NCBI GenBank assembly: GCA_016180705.1 | Contig: JACPAU010000222.1 | Location: forward strand, 1 to 23,748 | Length of the DNA stretch: 23,748 nt | Direction: 5' to 3' | Source of the DNA: Candidatus Methylomirabilota bacterium | GTDB lineage: Bacteria; Methylomirabilota; Methylomirabilia; Methylomirabilales; JACPAU01 | In this document: positions 1 to 7,973 of the stretch, piece after piece | Position numbering within the stretch: the stretch's first letter is position 1 | Layout of the letters: every line of letters begins with the position of its first letter | The notes under the pieces: generated by a model | Told to the model about the DNA's origin: nothing | What the model saw: only the letters and a program-made list of their open reading frames with translations | The model's database searches: none | Position numbers and translations under genes: made by a program

Positions 1-891
1 GTCCCCGCCTACCTCGGAATCGCGCTGGCGAAGGCGCACCTCGGGGATGCCGGCGGCGCGCTGGCTGCCCTGGGCGAGGCCCGGCAGCGGAACGGCGTCC
101 CGGTGCACGCGGCGGCAATCGAGGTGCTCACGCTCCTGCGGCCGCCGAACTGGGTGGAGCAGGCGGAGCGGGAGTTCGAGGCCGGGCGCAGCAAGAGCGC
201 GCGCGATCCGGAACTCCTCCTGGCCATGGGGCGCGCGTACAAGGCGGCCTTCGCCTTCGACCGGGCGGCGGCCCTCCTCCGGCAGGCGCTGGCCCTCGAC
301 CGGGGCGAGCAGGAGGAGGCGGTGGAGGAGATCCGCGCCCTCGAGATGATCCAGCGGGCCGCGCCCGTGAGCGAGACGGCGAAGCGCGTTGCGCTGAAGG
401 GACAGGTGACCCGGGGGGAACTCGCGGCGTTACTGGTGGAGGAGGTCGGCTGGCTCACCCTGCCGGAGGTGGCCCGGCGGCCGCCGGAGCCCGCCATGGC
501 CTACCCCTTCGCGGCGGACCTGGAGGACTCCCCCTACCGGGGGGCCGTCGAGGGCCTTCTCACGCGGCCGCTGCGCGGCCTCCGCCTCTTCCCGGACCAG
601 ACCTTCGCCCCGGACCAGCCGGTCTTCCGGGAGGAGTTCGCGGTGATCCTGGAGGACCTCCTCCTGCGCGTGAAGGGGGACGACCTGCGGGCGGCGGCGC
701 TCGCCGGCAACGCCTCGCCCTTCCCCGACCTGCCGGCTCACCACTTCGCGTTCAGCGCTGCCCTGCTCCTCACGCGCGGCGGCATCCTCGAGCGGCGGCC
801 GGACGGCTCGTTCGGGTCGCGGGAGAGCGTGGCCGGGCCGGAGGCGCTGGTGGCCCTGCGCCGGCTCCGGGAGGTCCTGCAGGCCCCGTGA
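1..891 (+). CDS. TPR-repeat protein with C-terminal SLH-like domains (5' end cut by window)
   Basis: The reading frame is open from base 1 without a start, so the N-terminus lies outside the window; 296 residues are visible. The first ~120 residues are alpha-helical, Ala/Leu-rich repeats of TPR type (for example LGIALAKAHLGDAGGALAAL and LLLAMGRAYKAAFAFDRAAA). The second half carries two segments like S-layer homology domains: one contains FPDQTF followed by FREEFAVILEDLL, the other FPDLPAHHF followed by GILERRPDGSF. A preceding VTRGELAALLVEEV fits the end of another SLH unit. SLH domains usually bind cell-wall or outer-envelope polymers and TPRs bind proteins, so an envelope-associated scaffold is likely; this is inference. 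The stop overlaps the GTG of the next gene (GTGA), indicating translational coupling. The exact function is unknown. Confidence 0.75.
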   Translation, partial: VPAYLGIALAKAHLGDAGGALAALGEARQRNGVPVHAAAIEVLTLLRPPNWVEQAEREFEAGRSKSARDPELLLAMGRAYKAAFAFDRAAALLRQALALDRGEQEEAVEEIRALEMIQRAAPVSETAKRVALKGQVTRGELAALLVEEVGWLTLPEVARRPPEPAMAYPFAADLEDSPYRGAVEGLLTRPLRGLRLFPDQTFAPDQPVFREEFAVILEDLLLRVKGDDLRAAALAGNASPFPDLPAHHFAFSAALLLTRGGILERRPDGSFGSRESVAGPEALVALRRLREVLQAP

Positions 892-1427
892 ACGTTCCGA
901 ACGGTCTCACCCTCCTCCGGATCCTCCTCGCCCCCACCATCGTGATCGAGCTCCTGTACGGGTACACGGGCGCGGCCCTCCTCACCTTCCTCGCGGCCGC
1001 CATCACCGACGGCCTGGACGGGTTCGTGGCGCGGTCGCGGCGCCAGCGGACGGAGCTCGGGCGGGTCCTGGACCCCCTGGCCGACAAGGCCCTCCTGGCG
1101 TCGGCGTTCGTCACGTTGGCCGTCCGGGGGGACCTCCCCCTCTGGCTCGCGATCATCGGGGTCAGCCGGGACGTGATGCTGATGGTCGGCTCCCTCGTCC
1201 TGTACATCCTGGCGGGCCGGCTCGGGAACCCGCCGTCGGCGCTGGGGAAGGTGACCACCGCGCTGCAGCTCGGCACCGTCCTGTTGGCCATGAGCGCGGA
1301 CCTCCGGCCGGCTCTCCGGCCGGCTCTGGCCCCGACCGTCTGGGTGACCGCCGCGGCGACGGTGCTGTCCGGCCTGCATTACCTCGTCGTGGGCGTCCGG
1401 CAGCTCGCCGCCGGGACCGCCTCCTGA
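888..1427 (+). CDS. pgsA: CDP-alcohol phosphatidyltransferase, PgsA-like
   Basis: This 179-residue integral membrane enzyme transfers a phosphatidyl group from CDP-diacylglycerol to an alcohol. Glycerol-3-phosphate is the likely acceptor, giving phosphatidylglycerol-phosphate. The family signature D-G-x2-A-R-x8-G-x3-D-x3-D is complete: D41, D44, A48-R49, G58, D62 and D66, followed by K67; the aspartates bind the catalytic metals. The N-terminus NVPNGLTLLRILLAP is typical of PgsA, and several hydrophobic helices follow. The length matches the family. GTG at 888 is chosen because it overlaps the upstream stop and starts directly at the conserved N-terminus. The alcohol substrate cannot be proven from sequence; a related CDP-alcohol transferase such as a cardiolipin-synthase-like enzyme is the alternative. 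Confidence 0.88.
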   Translation: MNVPNGLTLLRILLAPTIVIELLYGYTGAALLTFLAAAITDGLDGFVARSRRQRTELGRVLDPLADKALLASAFVTLAVRGDLPLWLAIIGVSRDVMLMVGSLVLYILAGRLGNPPSALGKVTTALQLGTVLLAMSADLRPALRPALAPTVWVTAAATVLSGLHYLVVGVRQLAAGTAS

Positions 1428-2446
1428 TGCTATCCCGCTCGAGCGTCCTGGCCGGCCCGCTGCTCGCCCTCGGGGGCCTCGTGGCGGCGGGGTGGGTTCT
1501 CTACCGACTCCGTGGGCTGCTGGGTCTCCTCCTCCTCGCCGCCCTCCTGGCCTACCTGCTGGACCCCGCGGTCACGGCGCTCGGCCGGCTGGGGCTGACC
1601 CGCGGTGCCGCCGCGCTCCTCCTCGGGCTCGCGCTCCTCGTGGTGTCGGGGCTGGCCCTCCTGCTCATCGTGCCGGCGCTCTGGGAGGAACTTCTGCTGG
1701 CGCGCGAGCGGCTCCCGGCGGGCCTGGCCGCCGTCGAACGAACGGTCCGGCCGGCCGTCCGGGAACTCACCGGACGCGACCTCCCGATGAGCCCGGCCGA
1801 GTGGGTACGGGAGGGCATGGGGCGGGTGGAGTCCCTCCTCCCCCACGGCCTCGCGCTGCTGCGCGACTTCGTCGTGGGCACCTTCTCCGGAGTGGTCGCC
1901 TTCGTCCTGAACCTGCTCGCGTTGACGGTGATTCCCGTCTTCACCTACTATCTGCTCCGGGAATTCCCGCTGCTCCTCGCCAGGGCGGAGGAGGCGATCC
2001 CCCGCCAGCACCGGGCCCGCGTCGCCGGCCTCGCCCGTGAACTGGACGGAATCCTCCGGGCCTTCTTCCGCGGGCAGCTCACGGTCTGCGCGATCGTGGG
2101 AGGGTGCCTGGCGGTCGGGCTCGCCGTCCTCCGGGTGGACCTGGCGCTGCTGTTAGGCTTCCTCTCCGGCGCGGCGATCCGAGGAGGCGGCGGCCAGTTC
2201 CTGGGGGTGGCGGGGCTCTACGGCGCCGTGGCGACGCTCGAGGGGTTCGTGCTGACCCCTCGGGTGACGGGGCGCTCGGTGGGTCTGCACCCCGCGGTCG
2301 CCCTCCTGGCGGTCCTGGTCGGGGGGCACCTCTTCGGCTTTTGGGGCCTGCTCCTCGGCCTGCCGGGAGCGGCGGTGGTGAAGGTGCTGGGGCGGGAGGG
2401 TCTTCAGGGGTGGCGGCGGGACGCGGGCCGGGAGGAGGGAGCGTGA
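1427..2446 (+). CDS. AI-2E / PerM-family transporter, apparently with an internal deletion
   Basis: This 339-residue polytopic membrane protein starts at an ATG that shares one base with the pgsA stop (TGATG). Hydrophobic N-terminal helices are followed by a soluble segment (about 85-145). The C-terminal half has family hallmarks: VIPVFTYYLLREF, an amphipathic region ending FFRGQLTVCAIVGG, then LEGFVLTPRVTGRSVGLHP and a final GFWGLLLGLPGAAVVKVL. The family includes putative exporters of small molecules (TqsA, PerM) and Na+/H+ antiporters, so the substrate is not predictable. Anomaly: between GFLSGAA and QFLGVAGLYGAV, at about 2158-2205, the usual segment with the conserved N-x2-P-Y-x-G-type motif and the following helix (about 20 residues) is absent and replaced by IRGGGG. 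The frame stays open, so a full-length but probably topologically altered protein is encoded. Confidence 0.8.
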   Translation: MLSRSSVLAGPLLALGGLVAAGWVLYRLRGLLGLLLLAALLAYLLDPAVTALGRLGLTRGAAALLLGLALLVVSGLALLLIVPALWEELLLARERLPAGLAAVERTVRPAVRELTGRDLPMSPAEWVREGMGRVESLLPHGLALLRDFVVGTFSGVVAFVLNLLALTVIPVFTYYLLREFPLLLARAEEAIPRQHRARVAGLARELDGILRAFFRGQLTVCAIVGGCLAVGLAVLRVDLALLLGFLSGAAIRGGGGQFLGVAGLYGAVATLEGFVLTPRVTGRSVGLHPAVALLAVLVGGHLFGFWGLLLGLPGAAVVKVLGREGLQGWRRDAGREEGA

Positions 2447-3742
2447 GGACCGAACGGCTCGTCGTGGCGGGCGTGGCGCCGGGCTCGCCGGCGGCGGCTG
2501 CCGGACTCAAGCCCGGGGATACGCTGCTCACCGTCAACGGCGCGGCGGTCCGCGACGTGATCGACCTCCGCTTCCAGAGCAGCGAGGAGGCGCTCCGCCT
2601 CGCGTGGCGGGACGCGGCCGGGATTCACGATCCGGGCCTGCCGCAACCGGTGCGTCTTCTGCTTCGTCCACCAGAACCCGAAAGGGATGCGCCGCGGCCT
2701 CGCCTTCAAGGACGAAGACTATCGGATGTCCTTCCTGGCGGGCCACTATGTCACCCTCACCAATTTCACGGAGGCCGACCTGGCGCGGATCGTGGCCCAG
2801 CGGTTGAGCCCTCTCTACGTCTCCGTCCACACGACCGACGTCGTGCTGCGGAACCGGATCCTGGGCAACCCGCGGGCGCCGGACCCGTTGCCGCTGCTCC
2901 GCCTCCTCGCCGCCTCCCGGATCACGCTGCACTGCCAGGTCGTCGTGTGCCCCGGGCTGAACGACGGTGCGGCTCTCGAGCGCACGGTGGGGGACCTGGC
3001 GGCGCTCTTCCCAGGGGTGGCATCGGTCGCGCTCGTGCCGGTCGGTCTCACGGCGCACCGCGAGGGTCTTCCGCGGCTCGCGGCCGTCGCGCCCGGAGCG
3101 GCCCGGGAACTCCTCGCCATCGTGGAGGTCTGGCAGCGTGCCTTCCGGGCGCGCCGCGGGACGCGCTTCGTCTTCCCGTCGGACGAGTTCTTCCTTCTGG
3201 CCGACCGACCCGTTCCCGGCCCGGCGTACTACGAGGGTTTCTCCCTGCGCGAGAACGGCGTGGGGATGGTCCGGCACTTCCTGCGCGAGGCGGGCGGCCA
3301 CCTCGGGCGGCTGCCGGCGGCGCTGCCCGCCGGCCGCCACGTCACCGCCGTGACGGGAGAGATGGCCGCCCCGGTCCTGGCACCGGTGATCGCCCGGCTG
3401 AACCGGATCAGGGGCCTTCGGGTCGAGACCGCGGTGGTCCCGAACGCGTTCTACGGAGGGACGATCAGCGCCGCCGGCCTCCTGACGGGCGGGGACATTC
3501 TCACGGCGCTGCAAAGCCGCCCCCTCGGGCAGGCGGTCCTCCTCCCGGAGGTCTGCTTCCGCCACGACCGCGATGTCTTCCTCGACGACCTCACCCTGGA
3601 GGCACTCGGGGCGGCCCTCGGGGTGCCGGCGGTGAAGATCCCGGCCACGGCCCGCGCCCTCATCCGGGCCGCGCTCGGCTCCGGGCGGACCGGCGCCTGG
3701 CGGGACCCGGCGCCCCCGGGCCGCATCCCGGCCGGCCCCTAG
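2443..3742 (+). pseudogene. DUF512 protein (PDZ + radical-SAM-like), broken by a frame change
   Basis: DUF512 proteins combine an N-terminal PDZ domain, a CxxxCxxC radical-SAM-like cluster region and a C-terminal DUF512 domain. The PDZ part reads from a GTG at 2443 overlapping the previous stop: VAGVAPGSPAAAAGLKPGD, VNGAAVRDVIDLRF, up to about 2622. From about 2624 homology continues one frame over: FTIRACRNRCVFCFVHQNP (Cys codons begin at 2639, 2651 and 2660), then KDEDYRMSFLAGHYVTLTN, LSPLYVSVHTTD, TGGDILTAL and FLDDLTLEALGAALGVPAVKI. In intact homologues about 25 residues separate the PDZ end from the Cys cluster; here they are missing and the frame does not match, so a deletion of non-triplet length is inferred. 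Starting at ATG 2687 would exclude all three cluster cysteines and is unlikely to be functional. Either a decayed gene or an assembly error. The 3' end overlaps the convergent lipoprotein gene by 4 bases. Confidence 0.82.
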
Positions 3743-4578
3743 CGCTCCTGCGCGGGACCCGGCGCCGGAGGACGCACTCGGGGCGCGGTGAGCAGGCCCC
3801 GGAAGACCCAGCCCTCCAGGCCCCCGGCCGCCCGCACGTTGCTCCACTCCCCCCGCTCGTCCAGCACCTCGATCGCCTCCCCGCGCTTGAGTTCGCCGAT
3901 GACCGCGTAGCGCGTCCCTGGGCCTTCCCGGAGGCTCGCGCTCTCCGCCCGGACGGTGGCGGTGAGCCCCCGCGAGCCGGGACCCGACCCCGGGACTCTG
4001 AGGCGCTGACCGGCGCGCAGCGGCGGGGGCGGGAGCGCCGCCACCGGCCTTCCGGCCGCGTCGTACGCGAAGTAACCCGAAGGTGTCCCTTCGCGCACGG
4101 CGACGAGGGCGGAGGCCAGCCAGGCCCGGAGGAGGGGCTCCGTGGGCGTCCCGGCCCAGGATCGCAGGGAGGCGGGGAGGGCCGCGTCCCCGGCCTCCGC
4201 CGAACCCGCCCCCGTCACGATCCGGCTGACCACGAGGGCGCCGTTGCGGACGTCCAGGAGGCCGAGTTCGCTGACGAGCACCGCCGGCTCCGCGCGGCTG
4301 CCCGGCCGAAAGTCGAGGAGCGCGCCCTGGAGGAGGAGGTCCGCGCGCTCGTCCGGATGGCGGATGAGCCGGAAGGCGGGGTCGCGGGCGAGGGCCTCCT
4401 GCAAGAAGAGGCGGAGCCCCTCTGCCACCGGCCCCGCGCCCCCGGAGGTCTCGTCCGCGAAGGGGGAGAGGACGAGGCGGGCCTGCAGGGGCGCCCGGGA
4501 GGGGGCTGGAGGCCTGGAGGGGGGCGCGCAGGCGGGAAGCAGGAGGAGCACGAGGGCGGTGGCGTGGACGCGGAGCAC
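3739..4578 (-). CDS. Lipoprotein with CsgG/LpoB-like middle and C-terminal bacterial SH3 domain
   Basis: The only minus-strand gene encodes 279 residues. A short hydrophobic signal ends in a lipobox (LPAC, Cys17), so the mature protein should be lipid-anchored. Residues about 33-165 (RLVLSPFADET, GLRLFLQEALA, ADLLLQGALLDF) loosely resemble the periplasmic lipoprotein fold of CsgG, FlgO or LpoB; this resemblance is tentative. Residues about 206-264 form an SH3b domain: SLREGPGTRYAVIGELKRGE, then WSNVRAAGGLEGWVF. SH3b domains often bind peptidoglycan or cell-wall peptides, so a periplasmic wall-associated role is inferred. GTG at 4578 is chosen because GGAGG lies 5 bases upstream. It has its own divergent promoter and ends in a 4-base tail-to-tail overlap with the DUF512 gene. 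Confidence 0.75.
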   Translation of the reverse strand: MLRVHATALVLLLLPACAPPSRPPAPSRAPLQARLVLSPFADETSGGAGPVAEGLRLFLQEALARDPAFRLIRHPDERADLLLQGALLDFRPGSRAEPAVLVSELGLLDVRNGALVVSRIVTGAGSAEAGDAALPASLRSWAGTPTEPLLRAWLASALVAVREGTPSGYFAYDAAGRPVAALPPPPLRAGQRLRVPGSGPGSRGLTATVRAESASLREGPGTRYAVIGELKRGEAIEVLDERGEWSNVRAAGGLEGWVFRGLLTAPRVRPPAPGPAQER

Positions 4579-4602
4579 GGGACCTCCAGCGGCGGCTGCG
4601 GA

Positions 4603-4631
4603 ATCCTACCACGCCAGCCCGCTGGCCTCAA
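4603..4631 (-). promoter_or_regulatory. Putative sigma70 promoter for the SH3 lipoprotein
   Basis: On the minus strand TTGAGG (4631-4626), a 17-base spacer and TAGGAT (4608-4603) resemble -35 and -10 boxes with ideal spacing. The predicted transcript would start near 4596, leaving a leader of under 20 bases that carries the GGAGG ribosome site. Sigma preference in this organism is unknown. Confidence 0.4.
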
Positions 4632-4649
4632 TGGATCGCCGGCTCGCCC

Positions 4650-4678
4650 TTGGGGCGCCGGGGGGCGTGTGGTAGATA
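4650..4678 (+). promoter_or_regulatory. Weak putative promoter for der
   Basis: TTGGGG (4650-4655), a 17-base spacer and TAGATA (4673-4678) lie 20 bases before the der start, divergent from the lipoprotein promoter. The match is modest (TTG and TA-A only). The der ribosome site GAAGGAG (4688-4694) lies between the box and the ATG. Confidence 0.28.
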
Positions 4679-4698
4679 GAGGGGAGAGAAGGAGCGCG

Positions 4699-6063
4699 AT
4701 GCAGCGGCCCACCATCGCCATCGTCGGGCGCCCGAACGTGGGGAAGTCCACCCTCTTCAACCGCCTGGTGGAGGGGCGGCGGGCCATCGTGGACGACCTG
4801 CCGGGGGTGACGCGGGACCGGATCTACGGGCCCGCCGAGTGGCGGGGGCGCCACTTCGCGGTGGTGGACACGGGTGGCTTCGAGCCGGCCGCGCCCGACC
4901 CCCTCACGGCCGCCGTCGAGGCCCAGGCGCGGCTGGCCATCGAGGAGGCCGACTGCATCCTCTTCCTCGTGGACGGCCGGGCGGGGCTGAACCCGGCCGA
5001 CGCCGTCTTCGCGCGCATCCTCCGCGAGGAGGCGAAGCGCCCCGTCCTCCTCGTGGTCAACAAGGTGGATTCCCCCCGGGCCGAGCCCGCCGCCGCCGAG
5101 TTCTACCGGCTCGGCTTCGAGCGACTTTTCCCGGTGTCGGCGGAGCAGGGCCGGGGGGTAGGGGACCTGCTGGACGCGGCGACGGCCCTGCTGCCGGAGC
5201 CGGCGGTCCCGCCGGAGGCTGCCGGGGCGGTCACGGCCGCCGTCGTGGGGCGGCCGAACGTGGGGAAGTCCTCCCTGGTCAATCGGCTCCTCGGCCTGCC
5301 CCGGGTCATCGTCAGCCCGGAGCCAGGGACGACGCGGGACGCGGTGGACACACCGCTCACCGTGGCCGGCCGGTCCTTCCTCCTCGTGGACACGGCGGGA
5401 ATCCGCGCCAAGCGGAAGGTCGCCTACCGGGTCGAGGCCTACAGCGTCCTGCGGGCGCTGCAGAGCATCGACCGGTGCGACGTGGCCATCCTGGTCCTGG
5501 ATGCCACCGCCGGAGCCGTCGAACAGGACCAGAAAATCGCGGCCTACGCCGCCGAGGCCGGCTGCGGCCTCATCCTGGCGGTGAACAAATGGGACCTGGC
5601 GCCTCACGGGATGACGAGCGACCAGTTTGCCCTTGAACTGCGCGAGAAATTCCAGTATTGTGACTTCGCCCCGATCGTCACCTGCTCGGCGCTCACGGGG
5701 CTCCGGGTCGCCCGCCTTTTCCCCCTGGTGGCCCGCGTCGCGGCCGAGCGGGAGCGGCGGATCGGGACCGGGGAGCTCAACCGGGCCCTCGCGGACATCG
5801 TCGAGCGGACCCCCCCGCCGACGCGCAAGGGGAGGGCGGTGAAGATCCGGTACGCGACGCAGGCCTCCATCCGCCCCCCCACCTTCATCATCTTCACGAA
5901 CCTCCCGCAGGCCCTTCCCCCCTCCTACCAACGGTTCCTGGCGCACCGCCTGCGCGAGCGCTACGGCTTTACCGGGACCCCCATCCGGCTCCTCTTCCGC
6001 CAGGGGACCGGACGGGGGGGAGCCGGTTCGGCCAGGTCGGGCGCCGCAGGTGGGGGGCGCTGA
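4699..6063 (+). CDS. der: Ribosome biogenesis GTPase Der (EngA)
   Basis: Der is a cytoplasmic GTPase with two tandem G domains that assists maturation of the 50S ribosomal subunit. The 454-residue product shows G domain 1 with P-loop GRPNVGKS at 10-17, PGVTRDR (switch I), DTGGFE (G3) and NKVD (G4). G domain 2 has a second GRPNVGKS at about 184-191, then PGTTRDA, DTAGIR and NKWD. A C-terminal KH-like domain (about 360-440) contains KIRYATQASIRPPTFIIFTN and RYGFTGTPIRLLFR. A short Gly/Arg tail ends the protein. ATG 4699 is preceded by GAAGGAG and begins right at the first G domain. The frame stays open far upstream, but that part is not Der. The gene appears complete and functional. Confidence 0.97.
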   Translation: MQRPTIAIVGRPNVGKSTLFNRLVEGRRAIVDDLPGVTRDRIYGPAEWRGRHFAVVDTGGFEPAAPDPLTAAVEAQARLAIEEADCILFLVDGRAGLNPADAVFARILREEAKRPVLLVVNKVDSPRAEPAAAEFYRLGFERLFPVSAEQGRGVGDLLDAATALLPEPAVPPEAAGAVTAAVVGRPNVGKSSLVNRLLGLPRVIVSPEPGTTRDAVDTPLTVAGRSFLLVDTAGIRAKRKVAYRVEAYSVLRALQSIDRCDVAILVLDATAGAVEQDQKIAAYAAEAGCGLILAVNKWDLAPHGMTSDQFALELREKFQYCDFAPIVTCSALTGLRVARLFPLVARVAAERERRIGTGELNRALADIVERTPPPTRKGRAVKIRYATQASIRPPTFIIFTNLPQALPPSYQRFLAHRLRERYGFTGTPIRLLFRQGTGRGGAGSARSGAAGGGR

Positions 6064-6075
6064 GAGCCGCGCGCG

Positions 6076-7959
6076 ATGGCCGGCGAGCGCATCCTGGCCG
6101 TTGACGACGACGCGTTCTTCCGCGCCCTCTACCACGATCTCCTCACCCCGGACGGCTACACGATCGAGACGGCGGCCGGCGGCGCCGAGGCGCTCGAGCG
6201 CATCGCGCGGAGCGCCCCCGACCTGATCCTCCTCGACCTCTTGATGCCCGGGATGGACGGGCTCGAGGCGCTCCGGCGGATCCGGGAGGCCCACCCCGAC
6301 CTGCCGGTGGTCATGGTGACAGGCCACCAGGACGTCCGGACGGCGGTCGAGGCGTTGCGCCGCGGCGCCACCGACTACCTGACCAAGCCGGTCCAGGCGG
6401 ACGAGTTCCGGGTGACCATCCGGCGCCTCGTCGAGGCGGAGCGGACGAAGCAAGAGCACGCGGAGCTCGTCGAGGAGAATCTCGAGCAGCTGGAGGCGCT
6501 GGCCCTCCTCCGGCGGGCCCAGGAGGCGCTGGGGCCGGCGAGGGGGCGGCGGCGCCTCGAGGCGCTGGTCGCGCTCGCGGCCGAGCAGGTGGCCGGGGGG
6601 CAGGCCGTCCTGCTCCACGCGCCCGGCACCAGCGACCGGCTCGTCCCGGTGGCGGCCCAGGGGTACCCGGCCGCGGCGCTGGGGGGAAGGGGGCTCCCCC
6701 TGGGGGAGGGCTTCCTGGGGAGCCTGGTGGCCCGGGGCGTCCCGGCGGTCCTGCGGGGGGAGGAGGCCCGGGAGCGCGGGAGCCCCGTCGAGCAGGCCCT
6801 GGTCGGGGACGGCGCGCTCCTCGTGCCGGTGGCCGTGGGCCGCGAGCCCCGGGCGGCGCTCCTGGTGGCGGGGGCGGAGAAGCGGGGGCCCTTCGTGGCC
6901 GCGGAGGCGGCGCAGCTTCTGGCCCTGGCCCTGCCGCTGGCACTCGCCCTGCAGTTGAGTGAGGCCGAGGGGAGCGGCGCCGCAGCCGCCGGAGGGTCCC
7001 CCGCGGGCCTGCCCCGCCTGGAGGAGCGTCTCGAAGAGGAGATCCGGACCTCGCGGCGCTACGGGCGGTCCTGTGCCGTCCTGCTCGTGGGCCTCGGCGG
7101 TCTGCGGGAGGTTCTCGGCGAGGAGGAATCGCGGGGCGTGACAGCGGGGGTGGGGGCGACCGTCCGGGCGACCGTCCGCGGGGCGGACACGGTCCTCGAC
7201 CTCCCGGAGGGGGACCTGGGCATCGTGGTTCCGGAGACGGACTATCAGGGAGCCATCACGGCCGCCCGGCGGATCGAGCGGGCGCTCCGGGGCGGCCCCT
7301 CCGGGAGCGCGCTCTTCCTCCCGACCAGCGCGCCGGTCGCCTACGGGATCGCGGCGTTCCCCATCCACGGGGAGGGGGCGGCGGCGCTCATCGCCCGGGC
7401 GCGGCGGGGTCTCGGGCGGGGGGATGAGGGGCGGGCCCGGACCGAGACGGTCTGGGAGTTCCTGGGCCGCCTTCTCACCGAGGCGGAGCGGAGCGGCGCG
7501 CGCCTCCCCGGCCAGGGAGGGCTCGAGCTCGGGGGGCCGGACCTCAAGTGGGTCGCGGATGCTCAGGAGTACGGGACCATCGAGGCCTACATCGAGGAGG
7601 AGTTGGTCCGGTCCGGTATCGCCGAGGGAGTGCTCTTCCTGGGGGTGGGGACGGCGGCGGCGGGGCCGCCCCGCCTCCCGCGCCTCAAGGCGCTTCAGAC
7701 CCGCGGCCTGCAGGCCATGCTGTTCGCCAGCGAGGACGGGACGGCGGTCCCGGGGAACGCGCTCGCCCTCACGGTCGCCCGCGATGCGGAATTGGACCGG
7801 ACCCGGTTCTTCCTGTACTACGGCATCCAGGCCAGTTACGGGGTGGTGGGCCGGCGGGAGGAGGGGCGCTTCCGGGGCCTCTTCACCGGCAGCGCCCTGC
7901 TCGTGAACGAGATCATGAAGAAGCTCCGGGAACAGTACCCCGGCGTGAAACCGGTGTGA
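6076..7959 (+). CDS. Response regulator: receiver, GAF-like, degenerate GGDEF-like, unknown C-terminal domain
   Basis: This 627-residue multidomain signalling protein begins 12 bases after der. Residues 5-120 are a receiver domain with the acidic patch D10-D12, phospho-acceptor D54 (LLDLLMPGMDG), T82 and K104 (TKP). A charged linker helix leads to a GAF-like segment (about 145-300: AVLLHAPGTSDRLVPVAAQG, ALLVPVAVGREPRAALLVAG). Residues about 313-455 look like a GGDEF fold (LEERLEEEIRTSRRYGRSCA, ADTVLDL, ITAARRIERAL). However, the GGDEF signature is replaced by PEGDL at about 376-380, so cyclase activity is unlikely. Residues about 458-627 match no family I recognise; they include RFFLYYGIQASYGVVGRRE and GLFTGSALLVNEIMKKLRE. 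It probably relays a phosphorylation signal to a partner through the C-terminus; that role is inferred. Confidence 0.8.
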   Translation: MAGERILAVDDDAFFRALYHDLLTPDGYTIETAAGGAEALERIARSAPDLILLDLLMPGMDGLEALRRIREAHPDLPVVMVTGHQDVRTAVEALRRGATDYLTKPVQADEFRVTIRRLVEAERTKQEHAELVEENLEQLEALALLRRAQEALGPARGRRRLEALVALAAEQVAGGQAVLLHAPGTSDRLVPVAAQGYPAAALGGRGLPLGEGFLGSLVARGVPAVLRGEEARERGSPVEQALVGDGALLVPVAVGREPRAALLVAGAEKRGPFVAAEAAQLLALALPLALALQLSEAEGSGAAAAGGSPAGLPRLEERLEEEIRTSRRYGRSCAVLLVGLGGLREVLGEEESRGVTAGVGATVRATVRGADTVLDLPEGDLGIVVPETDYQGAITAARRIERALRGGPSGSALFLPTSAPVAYGIAAFPIHGEGAAALIARARRGLGRGDEGRARTETVWEFLGRLLTEAERSGARLPGQGGLELGGPDLKWVADAQEYGTIEAYIEEELVRSGIAEGVLFLGVGTAAAGPPRLPRLKALQTRGLQAMLFASEDGTAVPGNALALTVARDAELDRTRFFLYYGIQASYGVVGRREEGRFRGLFTGSALLVNEIMKKLREQYPGVKPV

Positions 7960-7973
7960 GGAGCGCGCGAGTC

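Noticed and set aside
2104..6063. One continuous open frame of about 1,300 codons on the + strand
   Set aside because: It is three unrelated pieces in the same frame: a shadow of the AI-2E gene, the DUF512 PDZ part and then non-protein-like sequence opposite the lipoprotein, followed by real Der from 4699. Low stop-codon density at this GC level makes such runs common.
4606..7368. Minus-strand open frame of about 920 codons opposite der and the signalling gene
   Set aside because: Composition (Arg/Gly/Pro/His/Asp-rich, no motifs) is that of an antisense shadow; the + strand shows clear Der and receiver motifs over the same bases.
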